A stretch of DNA of 64,000 bases from Sphingomonas sp. FARSPH (GCF_003355005.1 NZ_CP029985.1:1851001-1915000), one strand, 5' to 3'; shown: positions 53,922 to 62,136, counted from the first letter of the stretch. Notes: a model not told the origin generated them from the letters alone. Numbers and translations are program-made.

Positions 53922-54604
53922 ATGCGGTTCTGGTTGGGCGCTGCCCTGTTCGCCGCGATGATGGCGGCATCGCCCTCGACCGCCGAAACCGCGCGCGAGG
54001 TGCTGGCGCAGGCATCGTTCAGTGACCGCGATCCCGACGACGCGCTGAAGCGGATCACCGCGGCGCAGGCGCTCGCCACCGCCGCGCTGAAGCACAACCC
54101 CGACGACCGCGAGGCACAACTGATGCAGGCGACCGCGCTCGGCTATCGCGCGCGCCTCAACGGCAGCCGGAGCGATGCGATCGCGGCGCGCAAGCTGTTC
54201 GAGGCGATGGTCGCGCGCGATAGCCGAGCGCGGAGGCGCAGCTCGCGCTCGGCGCATGGCATGTCGGTGCGGTATTCCGGCTGGGGCGGCTCGGCGCGCG
54301 CGCGATCCTGGGCGCGCAGAAACCCGTCGCCTTCGCCGCGCTCGACCGCGCGGTGGCGCTGGGCGGGGATCGTGCACTCTATCCAGGCCTGTCGGCGCTG
54401 TTGCGGCTGGAACTCGATCCGGAGGATGCGCGGGCACGCCAACTTGCGGAAGCGGCGAGCCGGGCCGCGGCGCCGACATTGATCGATCGGACGATGCAGC
54501 GTGCCGCGGCGGCGATCCTGGTGCCGATCCGCGCAGGGCGGACGGATGAGGTGCGGCGGCTGGCCGCCGAACTGCTGCCGTTCGGCCGGCTGCGCAAGGC
54601 GTGA
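53922..54604 (+). pseudogene. Exported helical-repeat protein interrupted by a frameshift
   Basis: The first part (from ATG 53922, with an AGGA site) encodes a signal peptide (MRFWLGAALFAAMMAASPSTA) and TPR-like helices (ALKRITAAQALATAALKHNPDDREAQLMQATALGYRARL...). At about 54219-54223 the sense reading moves to another frame: ...LFEAMVARD in the first frame continues as PSAEAQLALGAWH in the second, to LLPFGRLRKA and a stop at 54604. Dropping two bases (AG) at 54222-54223 restores one ORF of about 227 residues. This is either a recent pseudogene or a sequencing error. Function unknown. Confidence 0.75.
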
Positions 54605-54611
54605 ACGAAAA

Positions 54612-54646
54612 GGGCCCCGCGGCGGCTGCCGCAGGGCCCCGTTTTT
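54612..54646 (+). terminator. Intrinsic terminator after the frameshifted gene
   Basis: GGGCCC-c-GCGGC, short loop, GCCGC-a-GGGCCC, then a run of five T. A strong plus-strand terminator, showing that the frameshifted gene is a real transcription unit. Confidence 0.9.
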
Positions 54647-54662
54647 CGGCGATCTGCTGCGA

Positions 54663-54914
54663 TCAGTTGCTGTCGGACTTGTCCGTCGCGACGAGCACGA
54701 TCGCGGTCAGCGCGGCGAGGATGCCGATGCTGATCAGCGTGGTCGTCGACACCGATGCGCCGATCTTGCTCTTGCCCGACGCCGGCGCGGCCGCGCGCGC
54801 GACAGACAGGCTGGCGGCAGGATTCGCCTGCGCCGGCGCCGCCGAGGCGGCGACGGGGGCGGCAACCAGCGCGGTGCCGGCGATGACGAGCGACAGGCTC
54901 TTGAAAACGGTCAT
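54663..54914 (-). CDS. Small exported hypothetical membrane protein
   Basis: 83 residues. A signal peptide (MTVFKSLSLVIAGTALVAAPVAASAAPA) and a second hydrophobic segment (TTTLISIGILAALTAIVLVAT) before a charged tail DKSDSN. Predicted to end with the C-terminus on the cytoplasmic side, or to be a two-pass protein if the first segment is not cleaved. No function known. A clear promoter lies upstream. Confidence 0.8.
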   Translation of the reverse strand: MTVFKSLSLVIAGTALVAAPVAASAAPAQANPAASLSVARAAAPASGKSKIGASVSTTTLISIGILAALTAIVLVATDKSDSN

Positions 54915-54959
54915 GATTCCCGAACTCCCTGGATGTTTTCTATTGATCGATGCGGCGCC

Positions 54960-54988
54960 ATAGTCGGGAATTGTGACAGTTCGGTCAA
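54960..54988 (-). promoter_or_regulatory. Housekeeping-type promoter of the small membrane-protein gene
   Basis: On the minus strand TTGACC, a 17-nt spacer, then GACTAT. The -10 ends 46 nt upstream of the ATG at 54914. Fits the sigma-70 pattern of alphaproteobacteria. Confidence 0.6.
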
Positions 54989-55056
54989 CGCGGGTGCACA
55001 AAATGCCTGACGGGTTGCCCTTCGGCCACACGCGCGGTACATCGGGGGTGTACGAC

Positions 55057-55079
55057 GGCCGCTCCGTGATGGGGCGGCC
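55057..55079 (+). other. Stem-loop in the leader of the DUF1013 gene
   Basis: GGCCGCTCC, loop GTGAT, GGGGCGGCC: a 9-bp stem 28 nt before the GTG start, followed by an A/T-rich stretch (TATTTATTT). Could be a terminator/attenuator or a 5' UTR element. Confidence 0.45.
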
Positions 55080-55106
55080 CTATTTATTTCTACGGAGCAA
55101 GACCCC

Positions 55107-55778
55107 GTGTCCCAGCCGCTCATGCCTCATGCGACCGCTTCCTGGCTCGTCGACAATACCTCGCTGTCGTTCGACCAGATCGCCGATTTCTGTGGGCTTC
55201 ACATCCTGGAAGTGCAGGCGATCGCCGACGACACCGCCGGCACCAAGCTGACCGGCCGCGATCCGGTGCGTGCGCACGAGGTGACGCAGGAGGAGATCGA
55301 CAAGGGGCAGGCCGATCCGGCCTACCGCCTGAAGATGACCAAGGGCCCCGAGCAGGTCCGCCGCACCAAGGGCCCGCGCTACACGCCGGTGTCGAAGCGG
55401 CAGGACAAGCCCGACGGCATCGCCTGGATCATCCGCAACCATCCGGAAATCTCGGACGGTGCGATCAGCAACCTGATCGGCACCACGCGCACGACGATCG
55501 CGGCGATCCGCGACCGCAGCCACTGGAATATCGCCAATATCACGCCGAAGGACCCGGTGACGCTTGGCTTGACGACGCAGCGCGAGCTCGACGCCGCGGT
55601 CTCGAAGGCAGCCAAGACGAGCGGCGCCGAGCCCGCGCCGCAGGATACGCGCCTGGAGGGCGACCGCGAGGCGCTGATCGCCAGCCTGCGCGCCGAGCGC
55701 GAGGCGGCGGCCCGCGGCGTCGAGGAAGGCGAAACCGGCGCGCAGGCAGAAGCGCGCGCGCTGTTCGGCGACCGCTGA
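55107..55778 (+). CDS. DUF1013-family (TrcR-like) cell-cycle transcriptional regulator
   Basis: 223 residues. Alphaproteobacteria-specific DUF1013 protein: N-terminal helix-turn-helix-like region (ATASWLVDNTSLSFDQIADFCGLHILEVQAIADD), conserved DPVRAHEVTQEEI, RYTPVSKRQDKPDGIAW and a second HTH-like GAISNLIGTTRTTIAAIRDRSHWN. It ends in a charged coiled segment (about 170-220). Databases name this family cell-cycle transcriptional regulator TrcR, which I recall rather than derive. The start is GTG 55107 with a GGAG site. It stands alone downstream of a stem-loop leader. Confidence 0.85.
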   Translation: MSQPLMPHATASWLVDNTSLSFDQIADFCGLHILEVQAIADDTAGTKLTGRDPVRAHEVTQEEIDKGQADPAYRLKMTKGPEQVRRTKGPRYTPVSKRQDKPDGIAWIIRNHPEISDGAISNLIGTTRTTIAAIRDRSHWNIANITPKDPVTLGLTTQRELDAAVSKAAKTSGAEPAPQDTRLEGDREALIASLRAEREAAARGVEEGETGAQAEARALFGDR

Positions 55779-55920
55779 CAGGGACACGGTCGGGCTTCGG
55801 CTCGCCCGCCCGCCGGCCGAACCGGCCGGGACGCGATGATGCGCCGGTCGTCAACGCACTGGCGGATGCGGTTTTCCTGCTATAGCCTCCCGACCGGATA
55901 TACGGATCGGGAGAGGCGCG

Positions 55921-56778
55921 ATGTGCGACGAATGGACCGCCGAGGATAACGAGCATCACCTGTCGCGCCGCGCGTTCGGCGCGGCCGCAGGGGCGGCGGG
56001 GATCGCGATGGTCCTGCCCGCGCCCGCCGATGCGCTCCCCGTCAAGGGCCGCGACGTCACTATCGCAACGCCCGACGGGCAATGCGACGCCTATTTCACC
56101 GCGCCAGCGAGCGGCCGTCACCCCGGCGTGTTGATCTGGCCCGATATCATGGGGCTGCGCCCCGCTTTTCGCCAGATGGCCGACCGGCTCGCGCAGAGCG
56201 GCTATGCGGTGCTCGCGGTCAATCAATTCTACCGGTCGACGAAGGCGCCGTTCCTGAAGGACGGCGAGTCGTTCGACCAGCCCGCGGTGCGCGACCGGAT
56301 CATGCCATGGCGCGAAAAGCTGACGCCCGCCGCGACGACCAGCGATGCACGCGCCTTCATCGCGTTCCTCGACAAGCAGCCATCGGTGGATACGAAGCGC
56401 CCGCTCGGCGCCGCGGGCTATTGCATGGGCGGCCCGTTCGTCCTGCGCACCGCGGCGACCGATCCGGTGCGCGTCCATGCCGGCGCATCCTTCCACGGCG
56501 CCGCGCTGGTGACCAACGATGCCGACAGCCCGCATCTGCTCGCACCGAAGCTGCGCGGGCGCTATCTGATCGCGATCGCGGAGAATGACGATGGGCGCAG
56601 TCCAGGCGACAAGGATGTGCTGCGCACCGCCTTCGCGGCGGCGAAGGTGCCGGCGGAGATCGCGGTCTATCCGGGCGCGATGCACGGCTGGTGCGTGATC
56701 GACAGCCGCGTCTACAACGCGCCGCAGGCCGAACGCGCCTGGGGGCGGATGCTCGACCTGTTCAAGCGCACGCTTTGA
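55921..56778 (+). CDS. Dienelactone hydrolase family protein, Tat-like leader
   Basis: 285 residues. The N-terminus has a twin-arginine-like motif (LSRRAFGAAAGAAGIAMVLP), so it may be exported folded. The hydrolase domain has the Cys nucleophile Cys168 in AAGYCMGGPFVL, replacing the Ser of ordinary alpha/beta-hydrolases, and the His in PGAMHGWCV. Family members open dienelactone rings or hydrolyse related esters. It is followed after 23 nt by a glutathione S-transferase gene, so both may act on xenobiotics. Confidence 0.9.
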   Translation: MCDEWTAEDNEHHLSRRAFGAAAGAAGIAMVLPAPADALPVKGRDVTIATPDGQCDAYFTAPASGRHPGVLIWPDIMGLRPAFRQMADRLAQSGYAVLAVNQFYRSTKAPFLKDGESFDQPAVRDRIMPWREKLTPAATTSDARAFIAFLDKQPSVDTKRPLGAAGYCMGGPFVLRTAATDPVRVHAGASFHGAALVTNDADSPHLLAPKLRGRYLIAIAENDDGRSPGDKDVLRTAFAAAKVPAEIAVYPGAMHGWCVIDSRVYNAPQAERAWGRMLDLFKRTL

Positions 56779-56801
56779 TCCCAGCAGGCGAAAGGCTCAC
56801 C

Positions 56802-57422
56802 ATGACCGACCTGACGTTCTACACCAACCCGATGTCGCGCGGCAGGATCGCGCGGTGGATGCTGGAGGAGACCGGCCAGCCGTATGAAACGGTGGTGCTC
56901 GATTATGCCACCGACATGAAGGGGGACGCCTATCGCGCGATCAACCCGATGATGAAGGTGCCGGCGATCCGCCATGGCGATCGGGTGGTGACCGAGGGCG
57001 CGGCGATCTGCGCCTACCTCGCCGAAGCCTTCCCCGACGCCGAACTCGCGCCGACCGCTGATGAGCGCGCCGATTATTATCGTTGGCTGTTCTTCGCGGC
57101 GGGGCCGATGGAAGCGGCGATCACCAACCGGTCGATGGGCGTCGAACCCAATGCCGACCAGCAGCGCATGGCGGGTTACGGCAATTTCGACCTCGTCGCC
57201 GGCGTGTTCGACCAGGCGGTATCGCGCCAGCCCTATATCGCGGGCGAGCGGTTCACCGCAGCGGACGTCTACGTCGGCTCCGCGGCGATGTGGTATACGC
57301 AGTTCGGCCTGCTGCCCAAGACCGACGGCATCATGGGCTATATCGCGCGGCTGGCGGACCGGCCCGCCTACAGGCGCGCCGGCGAGATCGACGACGCGCT
57401 GATCGCCGCCAAGCCTTCCTGA
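56802..57422 (+). CDS. Glutathione S-transferase
   Basis: 206 residues. Thioredoxin-like N-domain starting LTFYTNPMSRGRIARWMLEE, in which Ser12 or nearby residues activate glutathione; MMKVPAIRHGDRVVTEGAAI holds the cis-Pro and the Glu-Gly glutathione contact. The C-domain has the FTAADVYVGSA capping motif. Conjugates electrophiles with glutathione. ATG 56802 has an AAAGG site. Probably co-transcribed with the dienelactone hydrolase. Confidence 0.93.
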   Translation: MTDLTFYTNPMSRGRIARWMLEETGQPYETVVLDYATDMKGDAYRAINPMMKVPAIRHGDRVVTEGAAICAYLAEAFPDAELAPTADERADYYRWLFFAAGPMEAAITNRSMGVEPNADQQRMAGYGNFDLVAGVFDQAVSRQPYIAGERFTAADVYVGSAAMWYTQFGLLPKTDGIMGYIARLADRPAYRRAGEIDDALIAAKPS

Positions 57423-57453
57423 CGCACGATCGTCGTCGGCACGCGCCCCGTGC

Positions 57454-57495
57454 AAAAAGACCCTGGAAATCCACATGGGATTTCCAGGGTCTTTT
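57454..57495. terminator. Bidirectional terminator between GST gene and tRNA-Val
   Basis: AAAAAGACCCTGGAAATCC and its inverse GGATTTCCAGGGTCTTTT form a perfect long stem of about 17 bp with a T-run on each strand, ending the plus-strand GST mRNA and the minus-strand tRNA. Confidence 0.92.
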
Positions 57496-57498
57496 GGA

Positions 57499-57573
57499 TG
57501 GTGGGCGTGGCAAGGATTGAACTTGCGACCCCTGCGATGTCAACACAGTGCTCTACCACTGAGCTACACGCCC
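57499..57573 (-). tRNA. tRNA-Val (GAC)
   Basis: 75 nt on the minus strand. Acceptor stem GGGCGTG/CACGCCC with discriminator A and encoded CCA, D arm GCTC-AGTGGTA-GAGC, anticodon arm CTGTG-TTGACAT-CGCAG with anticodon GAC at 34-36, T arm GCAAG-TTCAATC-CTTGC. All stems pair. GAC reads valine codons GUC and GUU. Confidence 0.96.
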
Positions 57574-57618
57574 GCCGGGAGTGGCGCTGTTAGCCGCGCC
57601 TTTTATGGGATGCAAGCG

Positions 57619-57996
57619 TCAATTGATGCCGCTCGCATTTCCCGTCTCGAAAACCCGATCGACCTCCGCCACGAGGTCGCGCAGGTGAAACGGTTTGGAC
57701 AGAACGCGCGCGTTCGGCATTTCGCGCCCCGCCTTTAGCGTCACCGCGGCAAAGCCCGTGATGAACATGACGCGCAGCCCCTCGACCATCTCGCTGGCGC
57801 GCCGGGCGAGCTCGATGCCGTCCATCTCGGGCATCACGATATCGGTGAGCAGCAGGTCGAACCGTTCCGTCTGTAGCAGCGGGATCGCCGCCGTGCCGCG
57901 ATCGACTGCCGTCACCGCATAGCCCGCCCGTTCGAGTGCGCGCGTCAGATATTCGCGCATCACCTGGTCGTCTTCCGCCAGCAGAATCCGGATCAT
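57619..57996 (-). CDS. cpdR: Single-domain response regulator CpdR
   Basis: 125 residues, receiver only. Acidic pocket EDD, phospho-acceptor Asp52 in LLLTDIVMPEMDG, Thr/Ala switch in MFITGFAAV and Lys in VLSKPF. In Caulobacter the unphosphorylated form delivers CtrA and other substrates to ClpXP at the cell pole, timing the cell cycle. Identity is based on the close match of MIRILLAEDDQVMREYLTRAL and IVMPEMDGIELARRA to that family. ATG 57996 is set by the conserved N-terminus. Confidence 0.92.
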   Translation of the reverse strand: MIRILLAEDDQVMREYLTRALERAGYAVTAVDRGTAAIPLLQTERFDLLLTDIVMPEMDGIELARRASEMVEGLRVMFITGFAAVTLKAGREMPNARVLSKPFHLRDLVAEVDRVFETGNASGIN

Positions 57997-58093
57997 GTTT
58001 CGTATCTTCGTCCCTGTTCGGCCGCGGTTATGATCGCGGGAGCTTAATATTTCCAGCGCGCGCAACGCGCAGGCGCGCTATGGCGTGCCATTG

Positions 58094-58948
58094 ATGGACG
58101 GTTCGTTCGATCAGTTCGGCGCAACGCCCCCGGCTAGCCCCGTCGTGCTGTCTGTGCCCCATGCGGGGCGCGACTATCCTGCCATATTGGCGTCGGTGCG
58201 GCGCGTGCCGGCAGGGGCGCTCGTCGTGCTCGAGGACCGCCATGTCGATGCCGTTGCGCAAGGGGCGCGGGGCGACCAGGCGATGCTGGTGCAGCGGCGG
58301 GCGCGCGCGTGGATCGACCTCAATCGCGGCGAGGACGAGCGCGACGCGCTGGTCGACGAGGGCGTGCGCCCGCAAGGCCAGGCGCAGGCGTCCGCCAAGT
58401 TGCGCAGCGGGCTCGGCCTCGTCCCGCGGCGCGGCGGTGTCGCGGGCGACCTGTGGCGGCGGCGTTTCACCGCGGCGGAGGTGGAGGCACGGATCGTCGG
58501 CGATCACCGGCCGTATCATCGGGCGCTGGCATCCGCGCTGGCGGCCGCGCATGCGCGTTTCGGCATTGCCGTGCTGCTCGACATCCATTCGATGCCCCCG
58601 CTCGGCACGGGCGCGCGTGTCGTGCTGGGCGACCGCTTCGGCAAGAGCGCGGACAGCCGCTTCGTCGCGCGGCTGGAGGCAGAGGCGGCGATGATGGGGA
58701 TCGGATGCGCGCGCAACAGCCCCTATGCCGGCGGGCATATCCTCGCCCGTCACGCCGCACCCGATCGGGGCATCCATGGCGTGCAGATCGAATTCGATCG
58801 ATCGCTCTACCTCGATGCTGCGCTCGACCGGCCGGGGCCGGGAATGAGGCACACCGTCGCGCTGCTGCAAAACATGATCGCGGCAGTTGAGGATGAAGCG
58901 CTGAACGGCGGGGCGGTTCGTTCCGAAACGGCGCTGGCCGCGGAGTGA
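58094..58948 (+). CDS. N-formylglutamate amidohydrolase family protein
   Basis: 284 residues. Zinc amidohydrolase of the HutG/FGase family: SVPHAGRDYPA, LVVLEDRHVDAVA, the carboxypeptidase-like RAWIDLNRGEDERD and DIHSMPP with metal-binding His, and YAGGHILARH. In histidine breakdown it releases glutamate from N-formylglutamate; no other hut gene is nearby, so another N-acyl amino acid could be the substrate. ATG 58094 preferred; GTG 58085 and TTG 58091 also possible. Diverges from cpdR. Confidence 0.9.
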   Translation: MDGSFDQFGATPPASPVVLSVPHAGRDYPAILASVRRVPAGALVVLEDRHVDAVAQGARGDQAMLVQRRARAWIDLNRGEDERDALVDEGVRPQGQAQASAKLRSGLGLVPRRGGVAGDLWRRRFTAAEVEARIVGDHRPYHRALASALAAAHARFGIAVLLDIHSMPPLGTGARVVLGDRFGKSADSRFVARLEAEAAMMGIGCARNSPYAGGHILARHAAPDRGIHGVQIEFDRSLYLDAALDRPGPGMRHTVALLQNMIAAVEDEALNGGAVRSETALAAE

Positions 58949-58954
58949 GCGTAT

Positions 58955-58988
58955 AAAAAAACCACCTCGTGCGGATCGCACGAGGTGG
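58955..58988 (-). terminator. Intrinsic terminator of the candidate sRNA
   Basis: CCACCTCGTGC, loop GATCC, GCACGAGGTGG on the minus strand, followed by seven T. Perfect 11-bp stem. No minus-strand protein gene ends within 140 nt upstream, so it needs a dedicated transcript. Confidence 0.88.
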
Positions 58989-59063
58989 CCAAGGTTCAGG
59001 GAGGAGACACACCCGAAGGTGTGCCATACGGCGCCGCGAAAGGGGGGGACACGTCGCCGTACA
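58955..59063 (-). ncRNA. Candidate small regulatory RNA
   Basis: A 182-nt gap between hutG-like and cytochrome genes holds a complete RNA-like unit on the minus strand: promoter, structured body, terminator. From the start at about 59063: a 7-bp stem TACGGCG/CGCCGTA with a C-rich loop; a hairpin CACACC-UUCG-GGTGTG with the extra-stable C(UUCG)G loop in this orientation only; a single-stranded TCTCCTCCCTGAACC complementary to ribosome-binding sites; then an 11-bp terminator hairpin with seven T. CUCCUCC-bearing sRNAs that block translation are known in alphaproteobacteria. A weak 62-codon frame on the opposite strand looks non-coding. Confidence 0.65.
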
Positions 59064-59069
59064 AGCGAA

Positions 59070-59097
59070 TAAATAGGCGGGCGGCGATTTGGTTCAA
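59070..59097 (-). promoter_or_regulatory. Promoter of the candidate sRNA
   Basis: Minus strand: TTGAAC (59097-59092), 16-nt spacer, TATTTA (59075-59070). Placed to start transcription near 59063, just before the first stem. Confidence 0.55.
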
Positions 59098-59130
59098 CCC
59101 CCGCCCGCCAGGTCGTGCTTTTTTTGTCGA

Positions 59131-59679
59131 TCAGCCGCGTTCGAAGATCGGCGCCATGCGGGACAGAATTTGATCGCGGCGCACGAAATGATGCCGCAGC
59201 GCCGCGGCGACGTGCAGCACGACCAGCGCGACCATCGCCCAGCCGAGGATGCCGTGCGCCTCGTGCCCGAAGCCTGCCGCCGCTTTCGACGCAGGCAGGT
59301 GCGGCATGATGAACAGGCCGAACCACGTCATCGGCCGGCTCGGCCCGGGGCCGGACACCATCAGCCAGCCGGTCAGCGGCAGCGCGAGCATGAGCAGGTA
59401 CAGGCCCCATTGATTGGCGTGCGCCACGCCCTTTTCCCACGCCGGCATCGCGGCGGGGTAGGGCGGCGCACGGTGGCCCAGGCGCCACGCGACGCGCAGC
59501 ACGGTCAGCGCCAGCACGGTGAGGCCGATCGCGAAATGCGCACCCATCAGCGCGCGCAGCGCCGGCACGCTGTCGTGGCCGATGCCGATCACCAGATTGG
59601 CGATGATCAGCACCGCAATCCCCCAGTGGAACCAGATCGCGACGGTGGAATAGCGCTCGTCGCGCGGCAGGCGGCTCAT
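59131..59679 (-). CDS. Cytochrome b561 family protein
   Basis: 182 residues, four membrane helices. Haem-ligating His residues are visible in WFHWGIAVLII, LMGAHFAIGL and the last-helix pair GHEAHGILGW and VLHVAAALRHHFV. It ends DQILSRMAPIF, a common tail of the family. The bacterial b561 type moves electrons between quinol and periplasmic acceptors (superoxide is one substrate known in E. coli). ATG 59679 is used; 59697 would add six residues. Confidence 0.93.
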   Translation of the reverse strand: MSRLPRDERYSTVAIWFHWGIAVLIIANLVIGIGHDSVPALRALMGAHFAIGLTVLALTVLRVAWRLGHRAPPYPAAMPAWEKGVAHANQWGLYLLMLALPLTGWLMVSGPGPSRPMTWFGLFIMPHLPASKAAAGFGHEAHGILGWAMVALVVLHVAAALRHHFVRRDQILSRMAPIFERG

Positions 59680-59750
59680 CGGCAGGGTCCTCAGCACGGG
59701 AAGGGGGCGAGCTTTGCGCGGTGTGCGGATCGGGTCAAGCGCGTAACGAA

Positions 59751-59782
59751 ACGGGCGGCGCCGGCATCCCGGCGCCGCCCGT
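59751..59782. terminator. Long GC hairpin between sapC and cytochrome genes
   Basis: ACGGGCGGCGCCGG with its inverse CCGGCGCCGCCCGT, 14-bp stem, followed on the minus strand by TTCGTT. Likely transcript end for the SapC gene. Confidence 0.6.
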
Positions 59783-59829
59783 TCGCGATCATGCGCGCCG
59801 GGCGACGTGACGTCGCCCGCGGCGTTCGG

Positions 59830-60591
59830 TCAGCCGAGCTGCGGCTGGGGCTGCTTGCCCTGATCCACCTGGCGCGCGAACACCTCGCGCATCAGCGACA
59901 GCGAGAACAAGTGCGCGTACAGCAGCGGCAGCATGCCCGACTGGCTCATCTTGCGCAGCTGGTCGCCGCGCAGGTTGGCGAGCTTTTCCTCGTTGATCAT
60001 CTGGAAACCGCGATAGACGAACGGCTGCTGGTTCTGGTCGACCTGGATCGACACCTCGCCCTCCATCAGCAGCTCCATCTCGCGCAGCTCGTTCATGAAG
60101 TTCTGCGTACGCGCGCCGGCCTGTTCGAACTGCTCGGCGAAGCCCAGCACGCTCTTGGTGAATTCGGTCGGCTGGCCGTCTTCGAACAGCGCCTCGCCGT
60201 CCTCGAATTCGCCGATCGTCTCCGACGTCGGGTCGAAGCACAGCGACAGTTCCTCGCTGTCCGGGCGCAGCCGCGCCAGCATATACGGATAGCGGCGGAT
60301 ATAGGCGGGGACGTAGAAGTTCGTCTCGGTCAGCTTGCCGTCGTCGCCGACGAAGACGTTGACGCCCTCGTTCAGGCCCATCAGCGCGAGCGGGATGGCA
60401 TCGTCGCCGCTGGAGAAGACGATCGGCATGAAGCGCTGCACCAGCGGAAATTCGTCGGTGGTGATCGGGATCGCATGCTGGCCCGCGAGGAACGGCGCGC
60501 TGTCCTGCGGCCGGACGCGCCAGGTCGCGTGCATCTCGCTCGAAAGCGGCTCGAGGCCGTTGTAGAACAGGGGAAGCGGCGCGCTGGCCAT
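59830..60591 (-). CDS. SapC family protein
   Basis: 253 residues, cytosolic by sequence (no signal). Matches the SapC family: PLFYNGLEPLSSEMHATWRV, FPLVQRFMPIVFSSGDDAIPLALMGL, YIRRYPYML, and NELREMELLMEGEVSIQ. The family is named after Campylobacter S-layer proteins, but in sphingomonads and Caulobacter it often accompanies TonB receptors; its biochemical role is not known. ATG 60591 follows a good purine-rich site. Acidic overall. Ends QPQPQLG. Confidence 0.92.
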   Translation of the reverse strand: MASAPLPLFYNGLEPLSSEMHATWRVRPQDSAPFLAGQHAIPITTDEFPLVQRFMPIVFSSGDDAIPLALMGLNEGVNVFVGDDGKLTETNFYVPAYIRRYPYMLARLRPDSEELSLCFDPTSETIGEFEDGEALFEDGQPTEFTKSVLGFAEQFEQAGARTQNFMNELREMELLMEGEVSIQVDQNQQPFVYRGFQMINEEKLANLRGDQLRKMSQSGMLPLLYAHLFSLSLMREVFARQVDQGKQPQPQLG

Positions 60592-60655
60592 GGGAACTCT
60601 CTCCGTATTCGTGAGTTTTGGCGCGCCTGGCACGCCGGTCGAACCGGCGGCCGCT

Positions 60656-62089
60656 CTATTGCCCAGCGGCGGGCGGCGCAAGCGGCACGAGCTTGCCGGG
60701 GTTGAGAATCCCCAGCGGGTCCATCGCCGTCTTGATCGCGCGCAGCATCGTCAGCCGTGCGGGAGAGGAAAGCCGCGCAAGTTCGTCGATCTTCATCTGG
60801 CCGATGCCGTGTTCCGCCGCGATCGAGCCGCCCGCCGCGACGACCAGATCGTCGACGAAGCGCGTCACCACGGGCACGTCCTGGGCATACCAGCGCGCAG
60901 GATCGGTGCCGGGTGCCGCCCGGACGTGAAAATGCACGTTGCCGTCGCCCAGGTGGCCGAAGCCGCTGGCGTGCGTGCCCGGAAAGCGCGCGTCGCACGC
61001 CGCGGCCGCGTCGATCATGAAGCGCGGCATCGCGGCGACGGGCACGGAGATATCGTGCTGCGAGGCGGGGCCGAGCGCGCGTTCGGAATCGGAGATCGAT
61101 TCGCGGATGCGCCAGAAGCCGTCGGCCTGCGCCTCGCTCTGCGCGATCGTCGCATCGGCGATGAGCCCGTCGGCAAGCGCGGTGCCGAGCAGGGTTTCGA
61201 GCAGCGGCGCGCCGCGCGGGTCGGCGATCTCGATCAGCAGATGCCACGCATGCTCGTCCGCCAGCGGCGCGCGCGCGGAAGGTAGGTGGACGAGCACGGC
61301 GGCGAGCGATTCGTGCGGCAATATCTCGAAACTCTCGACCGCGTCGGTCGCCTGCTGGAAGCGGCGCAGTAGCCGGAGCGCGCTTTCGGGATCGTGCGTC
61401 GCGGCCCAGGCGGTGGCGCGCGACACGGGGCGCGGCACCAGGCGCAACGACGCGGCGGTGACGATTGCCAGCGTCCCCTCGCCGCCGATGAGCAGCTGCG
61501 TCAGGTCGTAGCCGCGATTGTCCTTCTTGAGGACGGCGAGCCCGTCGTGCACCGACCCGTCCGCCAGCACCGCCTCCACCCCTGCGACCAGCCCGCGCAT
61601 CGAGCCGAAGCGCAGCACCTGCGTGCCGCCGGCATTGGTCGAGACGAGGCCGCCGACGGTGGCATTGCCCTTCGCTCCCAAGGTCAGCGGGAAGCGACGG
61701 TCGACGCCGAGCGCCGCGTCATGCAGGTCCGACAGGATGACGCCGGCCTCCGCCACCGCGAGCCCTGCGTCGGCATCGACGTGGCGGATACGGTTCATGC
61801 GCCGGAGCGACAGGATCAGCGCCGAGCCGTCCGCAGGCGGCGTCGCGCCGCCGACCATCGAACTGTTGCCGCCCTGCGGCACCAACGGCACGCGGTGCGC
61901 CGCCGCGGCGGCGACGATCGCTGCGACCTCCGCGGTATCGGCGGGCGCGAGAATCGCGGGGGCATGGCCGTGGAAGCGGCGGCGCCAGTCGGTTTCCCAG
62001 GGGGCGATCGCGTCGCGGTCGGTGACGATCGCCTTGTCGCCCAGCCGCGGAGCGAGCGCGGCTAGCATCGCGGATTGCGCAGGGGTCAT
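60656..62089 (-). CDS. FAD-linked D-2-hydroxyacid dehydrogenase (GlcD/D2HGDH type)
   Basis: 477 residues. FAD_binding_4 domain (PLVPQGGNSSMVGGATPPADGSALILSLRRMNRI; GNATVGGLVSTNAGGTQVLRFGSMRGLV; LLIGGEGTLAIVTAASL) and FAD-oxidase C domain with metal site GFGHLGDGNVHFHV and EHGIGQMK near the end. It oxidises D-2-hydroxy acids such as D-lactate or D-2-hydroxyglutarate and passes electrons to the chain. The exact acid is undetermined. 64 nt separate its stop from the SapC start. Confidence 0.93.
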   Translation of the reverse strand: MTPAQSAMLAALAPRLGDKAIVTDRDAIAPWETDWRRRFHGHAPAILAPADTAEVAAIVAAAAAHRVPLVPQGGNSSMVGGATPPADGSALILSLRRMNRIRHVDADAGLAVAEAGVILSDLHDAALGVDRRFPLTLGAKGNATVGGLVSTNAGGTQVLRFGSMRGLVAGVEAVLADGSVHDGLAVLKKDNRGYDLTQLLIGGEGTLAIVTAASLRLVPRPVSRATAWAATHDPESALRLLRRFQQATDAVESFEILPHESLAAVLVHLPSARAPLADEHAWHLLIEIADPRGAPLLETLLGTALADGLIADATIAQSEAQADGFWRIRESISDSERALGPASQHDISVPVAAMPRFMIDAAAACDARFPGTHASGFGHLGDGNVHFHVRAAPGTDPARWYAQDVPVVTRFVDDLVVAAGGSIAAEHGIGQMKIDELARLSSPARLTMLRAIKTAMDPLGILNPGKLVPLAPPAAGQ

Positions 62090-62136
62090 GCGGCGCGCGC
62101 TACGCCAAGTTCATCCGCCGTTCAACGATCGCCGCT

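Noticed and set aside
58985..59173. 62-codon plus-strand frame over the candidate sRNA
   Set aside because: GTG start inside a terminator stem, no ribosome site at the right distance, and it runs into the cytochrome gene's antisense.
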